Positions 14,569-22,808 of a stretch of DNA of 42,396 bases are shown one piece after another; position 1 is the first letter of the stretch; every line of letters begins with the position of its first letter. The notes under the pieces are model-generated. The model was given only the letters and a program-made list of their open reading frames with translations, was not told the DNA's origin and did not search any database. This DNA is from Oscillospiraceae bacterium (GTDB taxonomy: Bacteria; Bacillota; Clostridia; Oscillospirales; QAMX01): contig SVLW01000015.1 in NCBI GenBank assembly GCA_015067705.1, positions 1 through 42,396 on the forward strand, written 5' to 3'. A program made the translations under genes and the position numbers.

Positions 14569-15963
14569 ATGATCCATACTGCTGTCACATTCCACACCTC
14601 GGACGAAAGCCTGCAGAAGATCTATCACCGGGCGGAGGAGATCGAGCGGGGTAACATTGCCGTGATGGATGGCCGCCGGGTGCTCATCGAAGGCAGCGTT
14701 TACCGCAACATCTGGATCGAGACCCAGCCCATGGGCGGCGAAATGTATGCCAAGCGGGATATGGACGCCGCATACAATAATCAGTACCTCTTTCTGAAAT
14801 ACCAGCGGGAGGATGGCCGGCTGCCCGGCGTGATCCGTCGGAAGCCAGAGGGCATAGAACCCGCCTATTCCCACCTGCAGGGACTCTCCTTCCCCTATCA
14901 CGCGCTGAACCTCTATTACTGGATGCGGGACGAGAACCGGGAATATCTGGCGCTTTTATACGATGCGTTCTCCCGCTATGACGACTGGCTGTGGCGGACC
15001 CGGGACACGGACGGCGACGGTTGTCTGGAGCTTTTTACCCTGTTTGATACCGGCGAGGACAATTCCTCCCGCTTCCCCGGCGCAGAGGGGCTCTACTGGG
15101 GCGAGGATGCGCCACCAGTTGGGCACGGTCTCCTCCCCTATGAATCCATGGATCTCATGGGCTATTCCTTCGACACCCGCATGATGCTTTCGGAGGTATC
15201 GCGGCTTTTGGAAAACGGCGAGGAAGTACTCTGGCGGCAGAAGGCCGGGGCAGTGCGGCAGAAGATCCGGGACTATCTCTGGCGGGAAGAACGGGACGCC
15301 TGTTATGACCGGGACTGCAAGAACCGTTTTCTGGACACGTTGATTCATAATAATCTCCGGGTCATGTACCACGGCGCATTTTCGCAGGATATGGCGGAGC
15401 GCTTTGTGCGGCGGCATCTCATGAATCCCGCGGAGTTCTGGACGCCCATGCCCCTGCCGTCCATTGCGGCGAATGATCCCCTGTTCCGGAATATCCGGGG
15501 CAATAACTGGAGCGGTGCCGCCGAAGGACTCACTTATCAGCGGGCGATTCGCGCCATGGAGAACTATGGCCTTTATCGTCCTCTCACGTCCATCGGTCTG
15601 AAACTGCTGGAGGCCGTCCACCGTTCCATGATCTTCACCCAGCAGTACGATCCCTTCACCATGGAGCCCACCGGCGACGGCGATGAATACGGCCCTACGG
15701 CGCTGGCGGCGCTTGAGTACATCGCCCGGTTCCACGGCGTGACGCCGATCCGGGATCGGCTGGTCTGGGGGGCGCTGGGCGGATGCGAGAGCGACTATAC
15801 CCAGGTCTGGGGCGAGGACCGTTACCGCATCGTCTCGGACGGCCGTCAGGCAGAGGCCAGCATCAACGGAAAGCCAATTTTGACACTGCCGGCCGGATAT
15901 CGGGCGGAGACGGATCTCTCCGGCAATCTCCTCGGCAAATATGACATCACACCGATTATATAA
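14569..15963 (+). CDS. Glycoside hydrolase with MGH1/GH63-like (alpha/alpha)6 catalytic domain
   Basis: A 464-residue protein without signal peptide, so probably cytosolic. The (alpha/alpha)6-barrel glycosidases of the GH63/GH37/mannosylglycerate hydrolase group share motifs visible here: a substrate-site segment GGEMYAKRDMDAAY, KYQREDGRLPGVI, and DTGEDNSSR at residues 160-168, which matches the group's S/T-G-x-D-x-S-x-R signature with Asp164 as candidate general acid. Near the C-terminus DGDEYGPTALAALEYIARF holds a candidate catalytic Glu/Asp. The tail after about residue 410 may be a small accessory strand domain. GGGAGGGATATCGCC precedes the ATG. It is co-transcribed with the esterase that follows. 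The sugar substrate is unknown. Confidence 0.85.
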   Translation: MIHTAVTFHTSDESLQKIYHRAEEIERGNIAVMDGRRVLIEGSVYRNIWIETQPMGGEMYAKRDMDAAYNNQYLFLKYQREDGRLPGVIRRKPEGIEPAYSHLQGLSFPYHALNLYYWMRDENREYLALLYDAFSRYDDWLWRTRDTDGDGCLELFTLFDTGEDNSSRFPGAEGLYWGEDAPPVGHGLLPYESMDLMGYSFDTRMMLSEVSRLLENGEEVLWRQKAGAVRQKIRDYLWREERDACYDRDCKNRFLDTLIHNNLRVMYHGAFSQDMAERFVRRHLMNPAEFWTPMPLPSIAANDPLFRNIRGNNWSGAAEGLTYQRAIRAMENYGLYRPLTSIGLKLLEAVHRSMIFTQQYDPFTMEPTGDGDEYGPTALAALEYIARFHGVTPIRDRLVWGALGGCESDYTQVWGEDRYRIVSDGRQAEASINGKPILTLPAGYRAETDLSGNLLGKYDITPII

Positions 15964-15991
15964 ACCGATTCAGCAACAGGAGGAACACACC

Positions 15992-16873
15992 ATGGCAGAG
16001 AAACTTCGTTTTCCCAATGAGTATCCCGAAGGGATGCAGGTGCTCTATGCGGATCACAGCCGCCCGCAGCACCCCAACTATTATCCCGACGTCGTCTATG
16101 TGGAGCGTAATCGCCCCCTGAGCCTGCAGATCATCAGTCAGTCAAACCCCGGCGAGCGGAATCCCGCCCTGGTCTTTGTCCAGGGCTCCGGATGGCAGCC
16201 CCAGAAGATCAAGCTCTATATGCCAAAGCTCATGGCCTTTGCAAGGGCCGGATATGTGGTGGTGTCCGTGGAGTATCGCTACAGCGAGGAGGCCGGGTAT
16301 CCGGCACAGATCCAGGACACCCGCACCGCCATCCGGTATGTGAAGGCCCACGCGGAAGAGTTGGGCGTGGACCCGGAGCGGATCGCGCTGATGGGTGACT
16401 CTTCCGGCGGACACACGGTTCTCATGTCGGGTCTCACCGATGCGGCGGATCTTGACACGCCGGAATACGGCGAATATTCTGCCGATGTGGCCGCCGTGAT
16501 CGATTATTATGCCCCCACGGATATGAGCCAGATGTTTGAAATTGCCGGCGAGGGCGAGATCCCGGAGGAAGTCCGGCAAAACCTGCTGCTCTATCGCCAC
16601 GCAAAGACCTATGAGGAGGCCCGGGAGCTGCAGCAACTCTCCAATCCCCTGCGGTATATCAGAAAGGAACGTCCCCTGCCGCCGGTTCTGATCCTTCACG
16701 GCGACGAGGATCCCATCGTCCCCTTCCACCAGAGCGTGATCCTCTTTGAAAAGCTCCGCGCCTGTGGTCACAAGGCGGAGTTTTATAAAATCCTGGGTGC
16801 CGGTCACGGCATGGGCACCTGGATCCCCGAAGTGGACGACGTGGTCATCCGCTTCCTGAAGGCACACGTCTGA
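15992..16873 (+). CDS. Alpha/beta hydrolase, BD-FAE-like esterase
   Basis: A 293-residue cytosolic hydrolase. The start MAEKLRFPNEYPEGMQVLY follows ACAGGAGGAACACACC, 28 bases after the glycosidase stop. The triad is visible: nucleophile Ser137 in GDSSGG, Asp in HGDEDPIVPFHQ (near 238), and His in GAGHGMG (near 271). The oxyanion segment reads VFVQGSGWQ, where many relatives have H-G-G-G. The fold class includes feruloyl and acetyl-xylan esterases and arylesterases. Pairing with a glycosidase suggests removal of acyl groups from an imported sugar or glycoside, which is inference. A terminator follows. Confidence 0.9.
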   Translation: MAEKLRFPNEYPEGMQVLYADHSRPQHPNYYPDVVYVERNRPLSLQIISQSNPGERNPALVFVQGSGWQPQKIKLYMPKLMAFARAGYVVVSVEYRYSEEAGYPAQIQDTRTAIRYVKAHAEELGVDPERIALMGDSSGGHTVLMSGLTDAADLDTPEYGEYSADVAAVIDYYAPTDMSQMFEIAGEGEIPEEVRQNLLLYRHAKTYEEARELQQLSNPLRYIRKERPLPPVLILHGDEDPIVPFHQSVILFEKLRACGHKAEFYKILGAGHGMGTWIPEVDDVVIRFLKAHV

Positions 16874-16887
16874 TGCGACGCAAAGGT

Positions 16888-16925
16888 ATGCGCCCCTGTA
16901 TGCAGGATACAGGGGCGCATTTTTG
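16888..16925 (+). terminator. Terminator after the esterase gene
   Basis: A perfect 14-base stem ATGCGCCCCTGTAT/ATACAGGGGCGCAT with a five-base loop and a T5 tail. Confidence 0.92.
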
Positions 16926-16995
16926 CTGAAATCTTGAGAATTTATAAAGATTTCATTTATATTCGTGATGATCGGATTTTTTTCGGCAAAAAGTG

Positions 16996-17024
16996 TTGTT
17001 AACAATTTAGAAATATGTTAGAAT
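16996..17024 (+). promoter_or_regulatory. Promoter of the E2-like acyltransferase gene
   Basis: TTGTTA (16996-17001) and TAGAAT (17019-17024) are 17 bases apart with an extended TG before the -10. The surrounding 100 bases are strongly A+T-rich. Confidence 0.7.
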
Positions 17025-17052
17025 AAGTGCATCATAAAAAGGAGTTGATTCC

Positions 17053-17925
17053 GTGACCAGAAAACGCCGCCTGGGCGATCGCAGCGACGGCCGCAAATTA
17101 CGTACTTTGGATCCAATGTCGCGTATTGCCATCTTTATTATGAAAGACCGCAATGATGCTTTGAATTATTTTTCCGATTCCATCGACACGGAGGAAATGG
17201 ATCGATATATTCAGAAAAAACGTGCCGAGGGTCTCAAGGGCTTTGGCCTGATGCATGTGCTTCTTGCCGCCTATGTACGCACGGTTTCTCAGTATCCCGG
17301 TCTGAACCGCTTTATCAGCGGACAGACCATCTACGCCCGCAACAAAATCGTCATCGCGCTGACCATGAAAAAGAAAATGGAGCTCAACGCAGATGAGACC
17401 GTGATCAAGCAGGAATTTGCGCCGGATGCCACAGCCGAGGAAGTGTTCCGTTCGTTTTACCAACTGGTGGAACAAAACCGCAAGGAGGAACAGTCCGACT
17501 TTGACGGACTGGTGCGGATTCTGAATTATATCCCCCGTCTGGTACTGAGGGGCCTGGTGGGCTTTTTGAAACTGTTGGACTACTACGGCCTGCTGCCGGG
17601 TTTTTTGACCAATCTCAGTCCGTTCCATGCCTCGTTCTTTATCACTTCCATGGGTTCTCTGGGCATTCCGCCCATTTATCACCATCTCTATAATTTCGGC
17701 AATGTGCCGGTATTCCTGTCTTTTGGCGCCCGCCGCAGCGAATATGTGCTGCAGAAGGACGGCAGTGTGCAGAAGCGCTGGTTCCTGGATATGAAATTTG
17801 TACTGGACGAGCGTATCTGTGACGGTCACTACTACGCGGCCGCACTGAAATGCATCCGTCGCTATCTGAAAAATCCGGAAGAACTGGACAAACGCCCCGA
17901 ACAGATCGTGGAGGACGTGGACTAA
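17053..17925 (+). CDS. Stand-alone 2-oxoacid dehydrogenase E2-like acyltransferase domain protein
   Basis: A 290-residue protein starting at GTG behind AAAAAGGAGTTGATTCC. It is a CAT/E2-type acyltransferase fold: KGFGLMHVLLAAYVRTVSQYP near residues 60-82, the FITSMGSLGI strand-turn that E2 proteins have as F-T-I-S-N-L-G, and the C-terminal motif region. E2 and chloramphenicol acetyltransferases use H-x-x-x-D-G; here the motif is DERICDG (252-258), with Glu253 where the catalytic His is expected while Asp257 and Gly258 are kept. There is no lipoyl or E1-binding domain, and no E1/E3 gene nearby. It is therefore not a normal dehydrogenase core; its function is unknown. The first 120 bases counted (17101-17220) are about 38 % G+C, well below the neighbours. 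Confidence 0.8.
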   Translation: MTRKRRLGDRSDGRKLRTLDPMSRIAIFIMKDRNDALNYFSDSIDTEEMDRYIQKKRAEGLKGFGLMHVLLAAYVRTVSQYPGLNRFISGQTIYARNKIVIALTMKKKMELNADETVIKQEFAPDATAEEVFRSFYQLVEQNRKEEQSDFDGLVRILNYIPRLVLRGLVGFLKLLDYYGLLPGFLTNLSPFHASFFITSMGSLGIPPIYHHLYNFGNVPVFLSFGARRSEYVLQKDGSVQKRWFLDMKFVLDERICDGHYYAAALKCIRRYLKNPEELDKRPEQIVEDVD

Positions 17926-17929
17926 ATAA

Positions 17930-17969
17930 TTCCGCCTGTGTGAATGTTTTTTCACACAGGCGGTTTTCT
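17930..17969 (+). terminator. Terminator after the E2-like gene
   Basis: A perfect 13-base stem CCGCCTGTGTGAA/TTCACACAGGCGG (17932-17944 with 17951-17963) with a T4 tail. It touches the stop of the converging dehydrogenase gene and may serve both. Confidence 0.88.
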
Positions 17970-18895
17970 TATGCACCCAGTTCGTTTTTAGCCGTTCCGC
18001 CGCAGAGCACGGCGACGAGTTCTTCCACCACCCGCATCCCGACCCGGCGCAGCGCTTCGTCGGTATTGGCGCCGATATGGGGCGTGGCGAAGAAATTCGG
18101 CAGCCCGATGAGGGGATTTTCCCGGGTGGGCGGCTCCTGACAGAACACATCACAGGCCGCGCCGGCGATCACGCCGTCCCGCAGCGCCCGGAAAAGCGCC
18201 GCCTCGTCGATGACTGCGCCGCGGCTGGTATTGATCAGCACGGCGGTGGGCTTCATGAGGGACAGTTCCCGCTGTCCAATGAGGCCGCGGGTTCCCGCAT
18301 GCAGCGAGACCCCCAGATTCACCACATCCGCACGGGCAAGCACCTCGTCCATCGTGGCGCAGAATCCGATCCCCAGTTCCTCCGCCTGTCCGGGCGTCAG
18401 GGAGCGGGAATAGCCGATCACCTGCATCCGAAAGCCGTCCCGCAGGATCCGGGCGGCGCGGCGGGCAATATCGCCCACGCCGATGAGGCCCAGGGTTTTC
18501 CCGGCAAGCTCCGTGCCAAAAAGCTCCGGCGGCGCATTGGAGAGCGGCGCACCGGACAGCAGCAGACGATCCGCCAGATGAAGCTTTCTCAGAAGCGTCA
18601 TGGTCAGGGCGACGATGAGCTCCGCCACGGAATCTGCATTCTCATGAGGTACGTTGAATACGCGGATGCCATGCGCCCGACAGTAAGGCAGATCCACACC
18701 GTCGGTGCCGGTACCGTGGATGGCAATGGCCCGGAGCCGGGGCAGTCCCGAGAGCACCTCCGCCGTCAGCTGGAGATTGCGGTTGATGATGCCGTCCGCC
18801 TCCCCCATCCGTGCGGGATCCGAGATGATCTCCACATGGGCGCGCAGAAACGCCAATGCCTCCGGATGAATGGACTCACATAAAAATACTTTCAT
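17969..18895 (-). CDS. D-isomer-specific 2-hydroxyacid dehydrogenase
   Basis: A 308-residue NAD(P)-dependent enzyme that interconverts a 2-oxoacid and a D-2-hydroxyacid. The start MKVFLCESIHPEAL is chosen from family form, with GAGGGA a few bases upstream; the longer frame runs back into the thioesterase gene. The nucleotide-binding loop is GLIGVGDIA (about 135-143), where the third glycine of the usual G-x-G-x-x-G is Ala. The catalytic set is intact: Arg in NTSRGAVIDE, Glu in CDVFCQEPP, His in TPHIGANT. The substrate (phosphoglycerate, lactate, glyoxylate or other) cannot be assigned. It lies 10 bases behind the thioesterase, in one operon. Confidence 0.92.
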   Translation of the reverse strand: MKVFLCESIHPEALAFLRAHVEIISDPARMGEADGIINRNLQLTAEVLSGLPRLRAIAIHGTGTDGVDLPYCRAHGIRVFNVPHENADSVAELIVALTMTLLRKLHLADRLLLSGAPLSNAPPELFGTELAGKTLGLIGVGDIARRAARILRDGFRMQVIGYSRSLTPGQAEELGIGFCATMDEVLARADVVNLGVSLHAGTRGLIGQRELSLMKPTAVLINTSRGAVIDEAALFRALRDGVIAGAACDVFCQEPPTRENPLIGLPNFFATPHIGANTDEALRRVGMRVVEELVAVLCGGTAKNELGA

Positions 18896-18905
18896 TGCTT
18901 CCCTC

Positions 18906-19637
18906 TTATTCTCCGCAGAGGATCCGCACCGTGGTGGCCAGCTTGCCGTCTGCGCGGAACACGCCAATATCGATGGTATTGCCATTCGTCACGCGGCGCA
19001 GGGTCAGTTCCTCGCCCTCGAGACAGGGCAGACGATAATTGATATCCACTTCCCGCACCTGCATGGCGTCAAGCTCTGCACAAGAGAAGGCGCCAAACAC
19101 CATACGCAGATACGCGGCGTTATTCATATGCTGGCCCAGGTCGATATCGGAGGACGTGATGCGATGGCGGGCAAACTCCGGCGCCTCGGAAAACACGTCC
19201 GGCACGCGGGCATAGATGCCATCACAGACCGTATCAGTGAGATGCACAAGATCCTGGGGATACACCTCCGCAATGCGGTGGGGCCGGCCGGTGGAAAGTT
19301 CCATCATGGCCCATTCGCTCTTGCCCTCCACCAGAACCTCCTCGCCATCCCGCAGCAGATAATAGCGGTTGCAGCCGATTTTGCCCGGCGCCTCCGGCCA
19401 GGTTTCCGCCGTGACGGTCTCCATCATGGCCGGGCGGCGGTGGAATCGCACCTTGGTACGCACAGTGACCCAGAAAAGGCCATGCTCCGCCAGCCGGTCG
19501 GAACCCAGCCGAATCTGCGCGGCGTGCTCCGTGGCCAGATCCATAAACAGGGAAAACACCGCCGGAATGCCCAGCCGCGACCGGTGATCGCACACACTGC
19601 TGAGCACCAGATACTCTTTTTGCAGACGATTCTCCAT
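18906..19637 (-). CDS. Acyl-ACP thioesterase
   Basis: A 243-residue double-hotdog thioesterase of the bacterial FatA/FatB-like family, releasing free fatty acids from acyl carrier protein. The first hotdog begins EYLVLSSVCDHRSRLG and has GLFWVTVRTKVRFHRRP; the second carries the active-site region SDIDLGQHMNNAAYLRMVF (about 160-178), the D-x-x-x-H-x-N-N form typical of the family. AAGGAGAATTACC precedes the ATG. It lies 72 bases behind rpsU with a hairpin between and no clear promoter, so part of its expression probably comes from the rpsU promoter. The dehydrogenase gene follows. Confidence 0.92.
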   Translation of the reverse strand: MENRLQKEYLVLSSVCDHRSRLGIPAVFSLFMDLATEHAAQIRLGSDRLAEHGLFWVTVRTKVRFHRRPAMMETVTAETWPEAPGKIGCNRYYLLRDGEEVLVEGKSEWAMMELSTGRPHRIAEVYPQDLVHLTDTVCDGIYARVPDVFSEAPEFARHRITSSDIDLGQHMNNAAYLRMVFGAFSCAELDAMQVREVDINYRLPCLEGEELTLRRVTNGNTIDIGVFRADGKLATTVRILCGE

Positions 19638-19663
19638 GGTAATTCTCCTTATTATTCGGGTAA

Positions 19664-19702
19664 GGTAAAGAGAGGCCCGACAGGCATAGCCTGTCGGGCC
19701 TT
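19664..19702 (-). terminator. Hairpin after rpsU (weak terminator or attenuator)
   Basis: A perfect 12-base stem GGCCCGACAGGC/GCCTGTCGGGCC (19674-19685 with 19689-19700) with a three-base loop. On the minus strand the tail is TCTCTTTACC, a poor T run, so partial read-through into the thioesterase gene is plausible. Confidence 0.75.
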
Positions 19703-19709
19703 AAGCTTC

Positions 19710-19895
19710 TTAGTACTTAAACTTTCTCTTCTTTGCACGAGCTGCCTCGGACTTCTTACGTCTCTTCACGCTGGGGCTCTCGTAGTGCTCACGCTTACGG
19801 AGTTCAGACATAACGCCGCTCTTGGCACAGGAACGCTTAAATCTACGAAGCGCACTATCCAGAGATTCATTCTCCTTGACTCTGACTTCAGACAC
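19710..19895 (-). CDS. rpsU: 30S ribosomal protein S21
   Basis: A 61-residue, highly basic small-subunit protein. It starts [20 protein letters not shown] and ends in a Lys/Arg-rich tail ([18 protein letters not shown]), as in the S21 family. The start codon is GTG, behind GGAGGGAAGAAAG. It has a near-perfect promoter of its own just inside the leuS-rpsU gap, and a 67-base leader with two small hairpins. Confidence 0.97.
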   Translation of the reverse strand: MSEVRVKENESLDSALRRFKRSCAKSGVMSELRKREHYESPSVKRRKKSEAARAKKRKFKY

Positions 19896-19914
19896 CTTTC
19901 TTCCCTCCCCCCGC

Positions 19915-19953
19915 TGCGGTCATGAAACCGCAATTGTGATTCTCGCAAGAATC
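19915..19953 (-). promoter_or_regulatory. Two small hairpins in the rpsU leader
   Basis: GATTCT/AGAATC (19938-19953, loop of four) and TGCGGT/ACCGCA (19915-19932, loop of six) are perfect 6-base-pair stems in the 67-base leader, the second ending about ten bases before the ribosome site. A role in translation control is only a possibility. Confidence 0.4.
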
Positions 19954-19962
19954 AACGAATAT

Positions 19963-19991
19963 ATTATACGCGGAACAGTTGGAAATGTCAA
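19963..19991 (-). promoter_or_regulatory. Consensus sigma-A promoter of rpsU
   Basis: On the minus strand an exact TTGACA (19986-19991), 17 bases, and an exact TATAAT (19963-19968). It begins 13 bases after the leuS stop codon. Confidence 0.93.
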
Positions 19992-20004
19992 GAGAAATCT
20001 CTTA

Positions 20005-22404
20005 TCATTTCACAACAATATTGATAATTTTTCCAGGTACGACAATCTTCTTCACGACGGTCTTGCCTTCCACTGCCTGTGCAATGCGCGGCTCCGCCAG
20101 GGCGATCTCCAGCGCGGCGTCCTTATCGATGTCGCGGGCCATCTCGATGGTGCACTTCACGCGGCCGTTGATCTGGACAGGCATCTCGACGGTATCGCGC
20201 ACCATCTTGGCCTCGTCATACTGGGGCCAGGGCTCGTACACCAGCATATCGCTGTGGCCCAGCATCTCCCACAGTTCCTCAGTCATGTGCGGTGCGAAGG
20301 GGTTCAGCATCTGCACCAGAGTCTGATACTCGGCGCGGTTGCAGCCCTTCTCGTAGAACTCGTTCACCAGAGCCATCATGGCGGCGATGGCGGTGTTGAA
20401 CTTCATGTTCTCAATATCGTCGGTGACCTTCTTGATGGTCTCGTGCATCAGGTGCAGGTTCTTGTCGTACTCGTCGCCGGCCTCTACATTGTCATAGAGC
20501 GCCCAGACGCGGTCGAGGAAGCGGCGGCAGCCCTTGATGGCGGTGGTGGACCAGGGAGCGGTCTTTTCAAAGTCGCCGATGAACATCTCGTAAAGACGCA
20601 GGGTGTCTGCGCCGTACTCACCGATGACCACCATGGGATCGATGACGTTGCCGCGGGACTTGGACATCTTTTCGCCGTTCTCACCCAGGATCATGCCGTG
20701 GGCGGTACGCTTGGCATAGGGCTCGTCATTGGGCACCACGCCGATGTCGTGGAGGAACATATTCCAGAAGCGGGAATAGAGCATATGCAGCGTGGCATGC
20801 TCCATGCCGCCGTTATACCAGTCTACCTGACCCCAGTAATTAATGGCGTCCGGAGAAGCCAGTGCTTCGGAATTATTGGGATCCATATAACGCAGGAAGT
20901 ACCAGGAGGAACCGGCCCAGTTGGGCATGGTATCGGTCTCGCGCTCGGCGTCGGCGCCGCAGACGGGGCACTTCACTTCCACCCAGTCACGGACCTTGGC
21001 CAGGGGGCTCTCGCCGTTATCGGTGGGTTCATAGCTCTCCACATCCGGCAGACGCAGCGGCAGATCCTCTTCCTTCAGCGGGACAAAGCCGCAGTGCGGG
21101 CAGATGACGATGGGGATAGGCTCGCCCCAGTAACGCTGACGGGCAAAGACCCAGTCACGGAGCTTATAATTGACCTTGGACTCGCCAATGCCCTTCTCTG
21201 TGAGGAACTTGATAATGGCGGCCTTTGCGTCCTCTACTTCGAGTCCATCCAGGAAGCCGGAGTTGATGAGCTTGCCGGTGGCAACATCGGTGAAGGCTGC
21301 TTCTTCCACATTGCCGCCTGCCACTACTTCAATGATAGGCAGGTTGAATGCCTTGGCAAACTCCCAGTCGCGGGTATCATGGGCGGGAACGGCCATGATG
21401 GCGCCGGTGCCGTAGGACATAAGGACATAGTCGGAGACGAAGATCGGCACTTCCTTGCCGTTCACGGGATTGATGCCGCGGACGCCGCGGATCTCAATAC
21501 CGGTCTTATCGTGGTTCAGCTCGCTGCGCTCGAAATCGGACTTCTTGGCGGCCTCGGCACGATAGTTCAGGATCTCGTCCATGTTTTCGATGCGGTCCGC
21601 CCACTGATTCAGATAGGGATGCTCAGGGGACATGACCATGTAAGTAACGCCAAAGAGGGTATCCGGGCGGGTGGTGAAGATGCGGAGCTTATCGCCGGCG
21701 GTGGTGTCGAAGTCCACCTCGGCGCCCTCGCTGCGGCCGATCCAGTTACGCTCGGCCAGCTTCACGCGCTCGATAAAATCAACGGTGTCAAGACCGTCCA
21801 GCAGGCGCTGGGCATACTTGGTGATGCGCAGCATCCACTGGCTCTTTTCCTTATGGATGACCTCGCCGCCGCAGCGCTCGCAGCAGCCGTCCACGACCTC
21901 TTCATTGGCCAGAACGATCTTACAGGAGGTGCACCAGTTGACAGTCATATTCTGCTTATAGGCCATGCCGTTTTTATAGAGCTGCAGGAAGATCCACTGG
22001 GTCCACTTGTAGTAATCGGGATCTGCCGTGGAGATCTCACGATCCCAGTCGAAGGAGAAGCCGATGGCCTTGGTCTGCTCGGTGAAATGCTCGATGTTAT
22101 CGTGGGTGACCTTGGCGGGGTGGGTGTGGGTCTTGATGGCATAGTTCTCGGTGGGGAGACCAAATGCGTCCCAGCCAATGGGGAACAGCACGTTATAGCC
22201 CTGCATACGGCGCTTACGGGCCACGATATCCATGGCGGTGTAAGGACGCGGATGGCCGATGTGGAGGCCCTGACCCGACGGGTACGGGAACTCGATCAGT
22301 GCATAATACTTCGGCTTGTCACTGCCGGTCTCGGCATGGAAGGCCTTTTTCTCCTCCCATATTTTCTGCCACTTTTTTTCAATCGGATTACTTTCGTATC
22401 TCAT
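20005..22404 (-). CDS. leuS: Leucyl-tRNA synthetase
   Basis: A 799-residue class I synthetase, within the bacterial size range. HIGH is exact at residues 48-51 (GLHIGHPRPYT), and KMSKS is exact near 578 (GEKMSKSRGN). The CP1 editing domain shows FTTRPDTLFGVTYMV and GTGAIMAVPAHDTRDWEFA. Zinc-type pairs are WCTSCK and CCERCGG, and a second Cys group is ICPHCGF with CPVCGAD. The C-terminal anticodon-binding and tail regions end IINIVVK. The ribosome site is a modest GGAG before ATAGAGTT. No T-box lies in front; it is the last gene of the long minus-strand cluster, 24 bases behind rsfS. Confidence 0.98.
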   Translation of the reverse strand: MRYESNPIEKKWQKIWEEKKAFHAETGSDKPKYYALIEFPYPSGQGLHIGHPRPYTAMDIVARKRRMQGYNVLFPIGWDAFGLPTENYAIKTHTHPAKVTHDNIEHFTEQTKAIGFSFDWDREISTADPDYYKWTQWIFLQLYKNGMAYKQNMTVNWCTSCKIVLANEEVVDGCCERCGGEVIHKEKSQWMLRITKYAQRLLDGLDTVDFIERVKLAERNWIGRSEGAEVDFDTTAGDKLRIFTTRPDTLFGVTYMVMSPEHPYLNQWADRIENMDEILNYRAEAAKKSDFERSELNHDKTGIEIRGVRGINPVNGKEVPIFVSDYVLMSYGTGAIMAVPAHDTRDWEFAKAFNLPIIEVVAGGNVEEAAFTDVATGKLINSGFLDGLEVEDAKAAIIKFLTEKGIGESKVNYKLRDWVFARQRYWGEPIPIVICPHCGFVPLKEEDLPLRLPDVESYEPTDNGESPLAKVRDWVEVKCPVCGADAERETDTMPNWAGSSWYFLRYMDPNNSEALASPDAINYWGQVDWYNGGMEHATLHMLYSRFWNMFLHDIGVVPNDEPYAKRTAHGMILGENGEKMSKSRGNVIDPMVVIGEYGADTLRLYEMFIGDFEKTAPWSTTAIKGCRRFLDRVWALYDNVEAGDEYDKNLHLMHETIKKVTDDIENMKFNTAIAAMMALVNEFYEKGCNRAEYQTLVQMLNPFAPHMTEELWEMLGHSDMLVYEPWPQYDEAKMVRDTVEMPVQINGRVKCTIEMARDIDKDAALEIALAEPRIAQAVEGKTVVKKIVVPGKIINIVVK

Positions 22405-22428
22405 AACTCTATCTCCGTCCCCTCTGAC

Positions 22429-22791
22429 TTATTTCTGCTCGGTGCCCGACCAGAGTCTGTTCAGAGAATAAAATTGTCTGGTATCTCTATGGAAAATGTG
22501 AACCACCATAAAGCCGTAGTCCATCAGCACCCAGTTGGCGGCGCTGTAGCCCTCAATGTGCTGGGGGCGAATGCCGTACTCGGTTTCCAGGTCATGCTCC
22601 ACACGCTCGGAAAGAGAGCGGATGTGGGTGGTGGAACCGCCGGTGCAGATCACAAAATAGTCTGCCATGCTGGTGAGCTTGGCAACATGAAGCACCTCGA
22701 TATCCGTGGCGCGCTGGTCCTCCAGTGCTTCCACCGTGGCCTTCACATACTGTTCCACTTCCTGTTCGGTCATGTTTTTGCGTTCGTCCAT
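22429..22791 (-). CDS. rsfS: Ribosomal silencing factor RsfS (YbeB/Iojap)
   Basis: A 120-residue factor that binds ribosomal protein L14 and blocks subunit joining when nutrients are short. Family segments are KLTSMADYFVICTGGSTTHI and ANWVLMDYGFMVVHIF. AGAGGAGGGCAATT precedes the ATG, 17 bases after the second LCP gene. Its place behind nadD-yqeK is the usual Firmicute order. Confidence 0.97.
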   Translation of the reverse strand: MDERKNMTEQEVEQYVKATVEALEDQRATDIEVLHVAKLTSMADYFVICTGGSTTHIRSLSERVEHDLETEYGIRPQHIEGYSAANWVLMDYGFMVVHIFHRDTRQFYSLNRLWSGTEQK

Positions 22792-22808
22792 AATTGCCCT
22801 CCTCTGCG

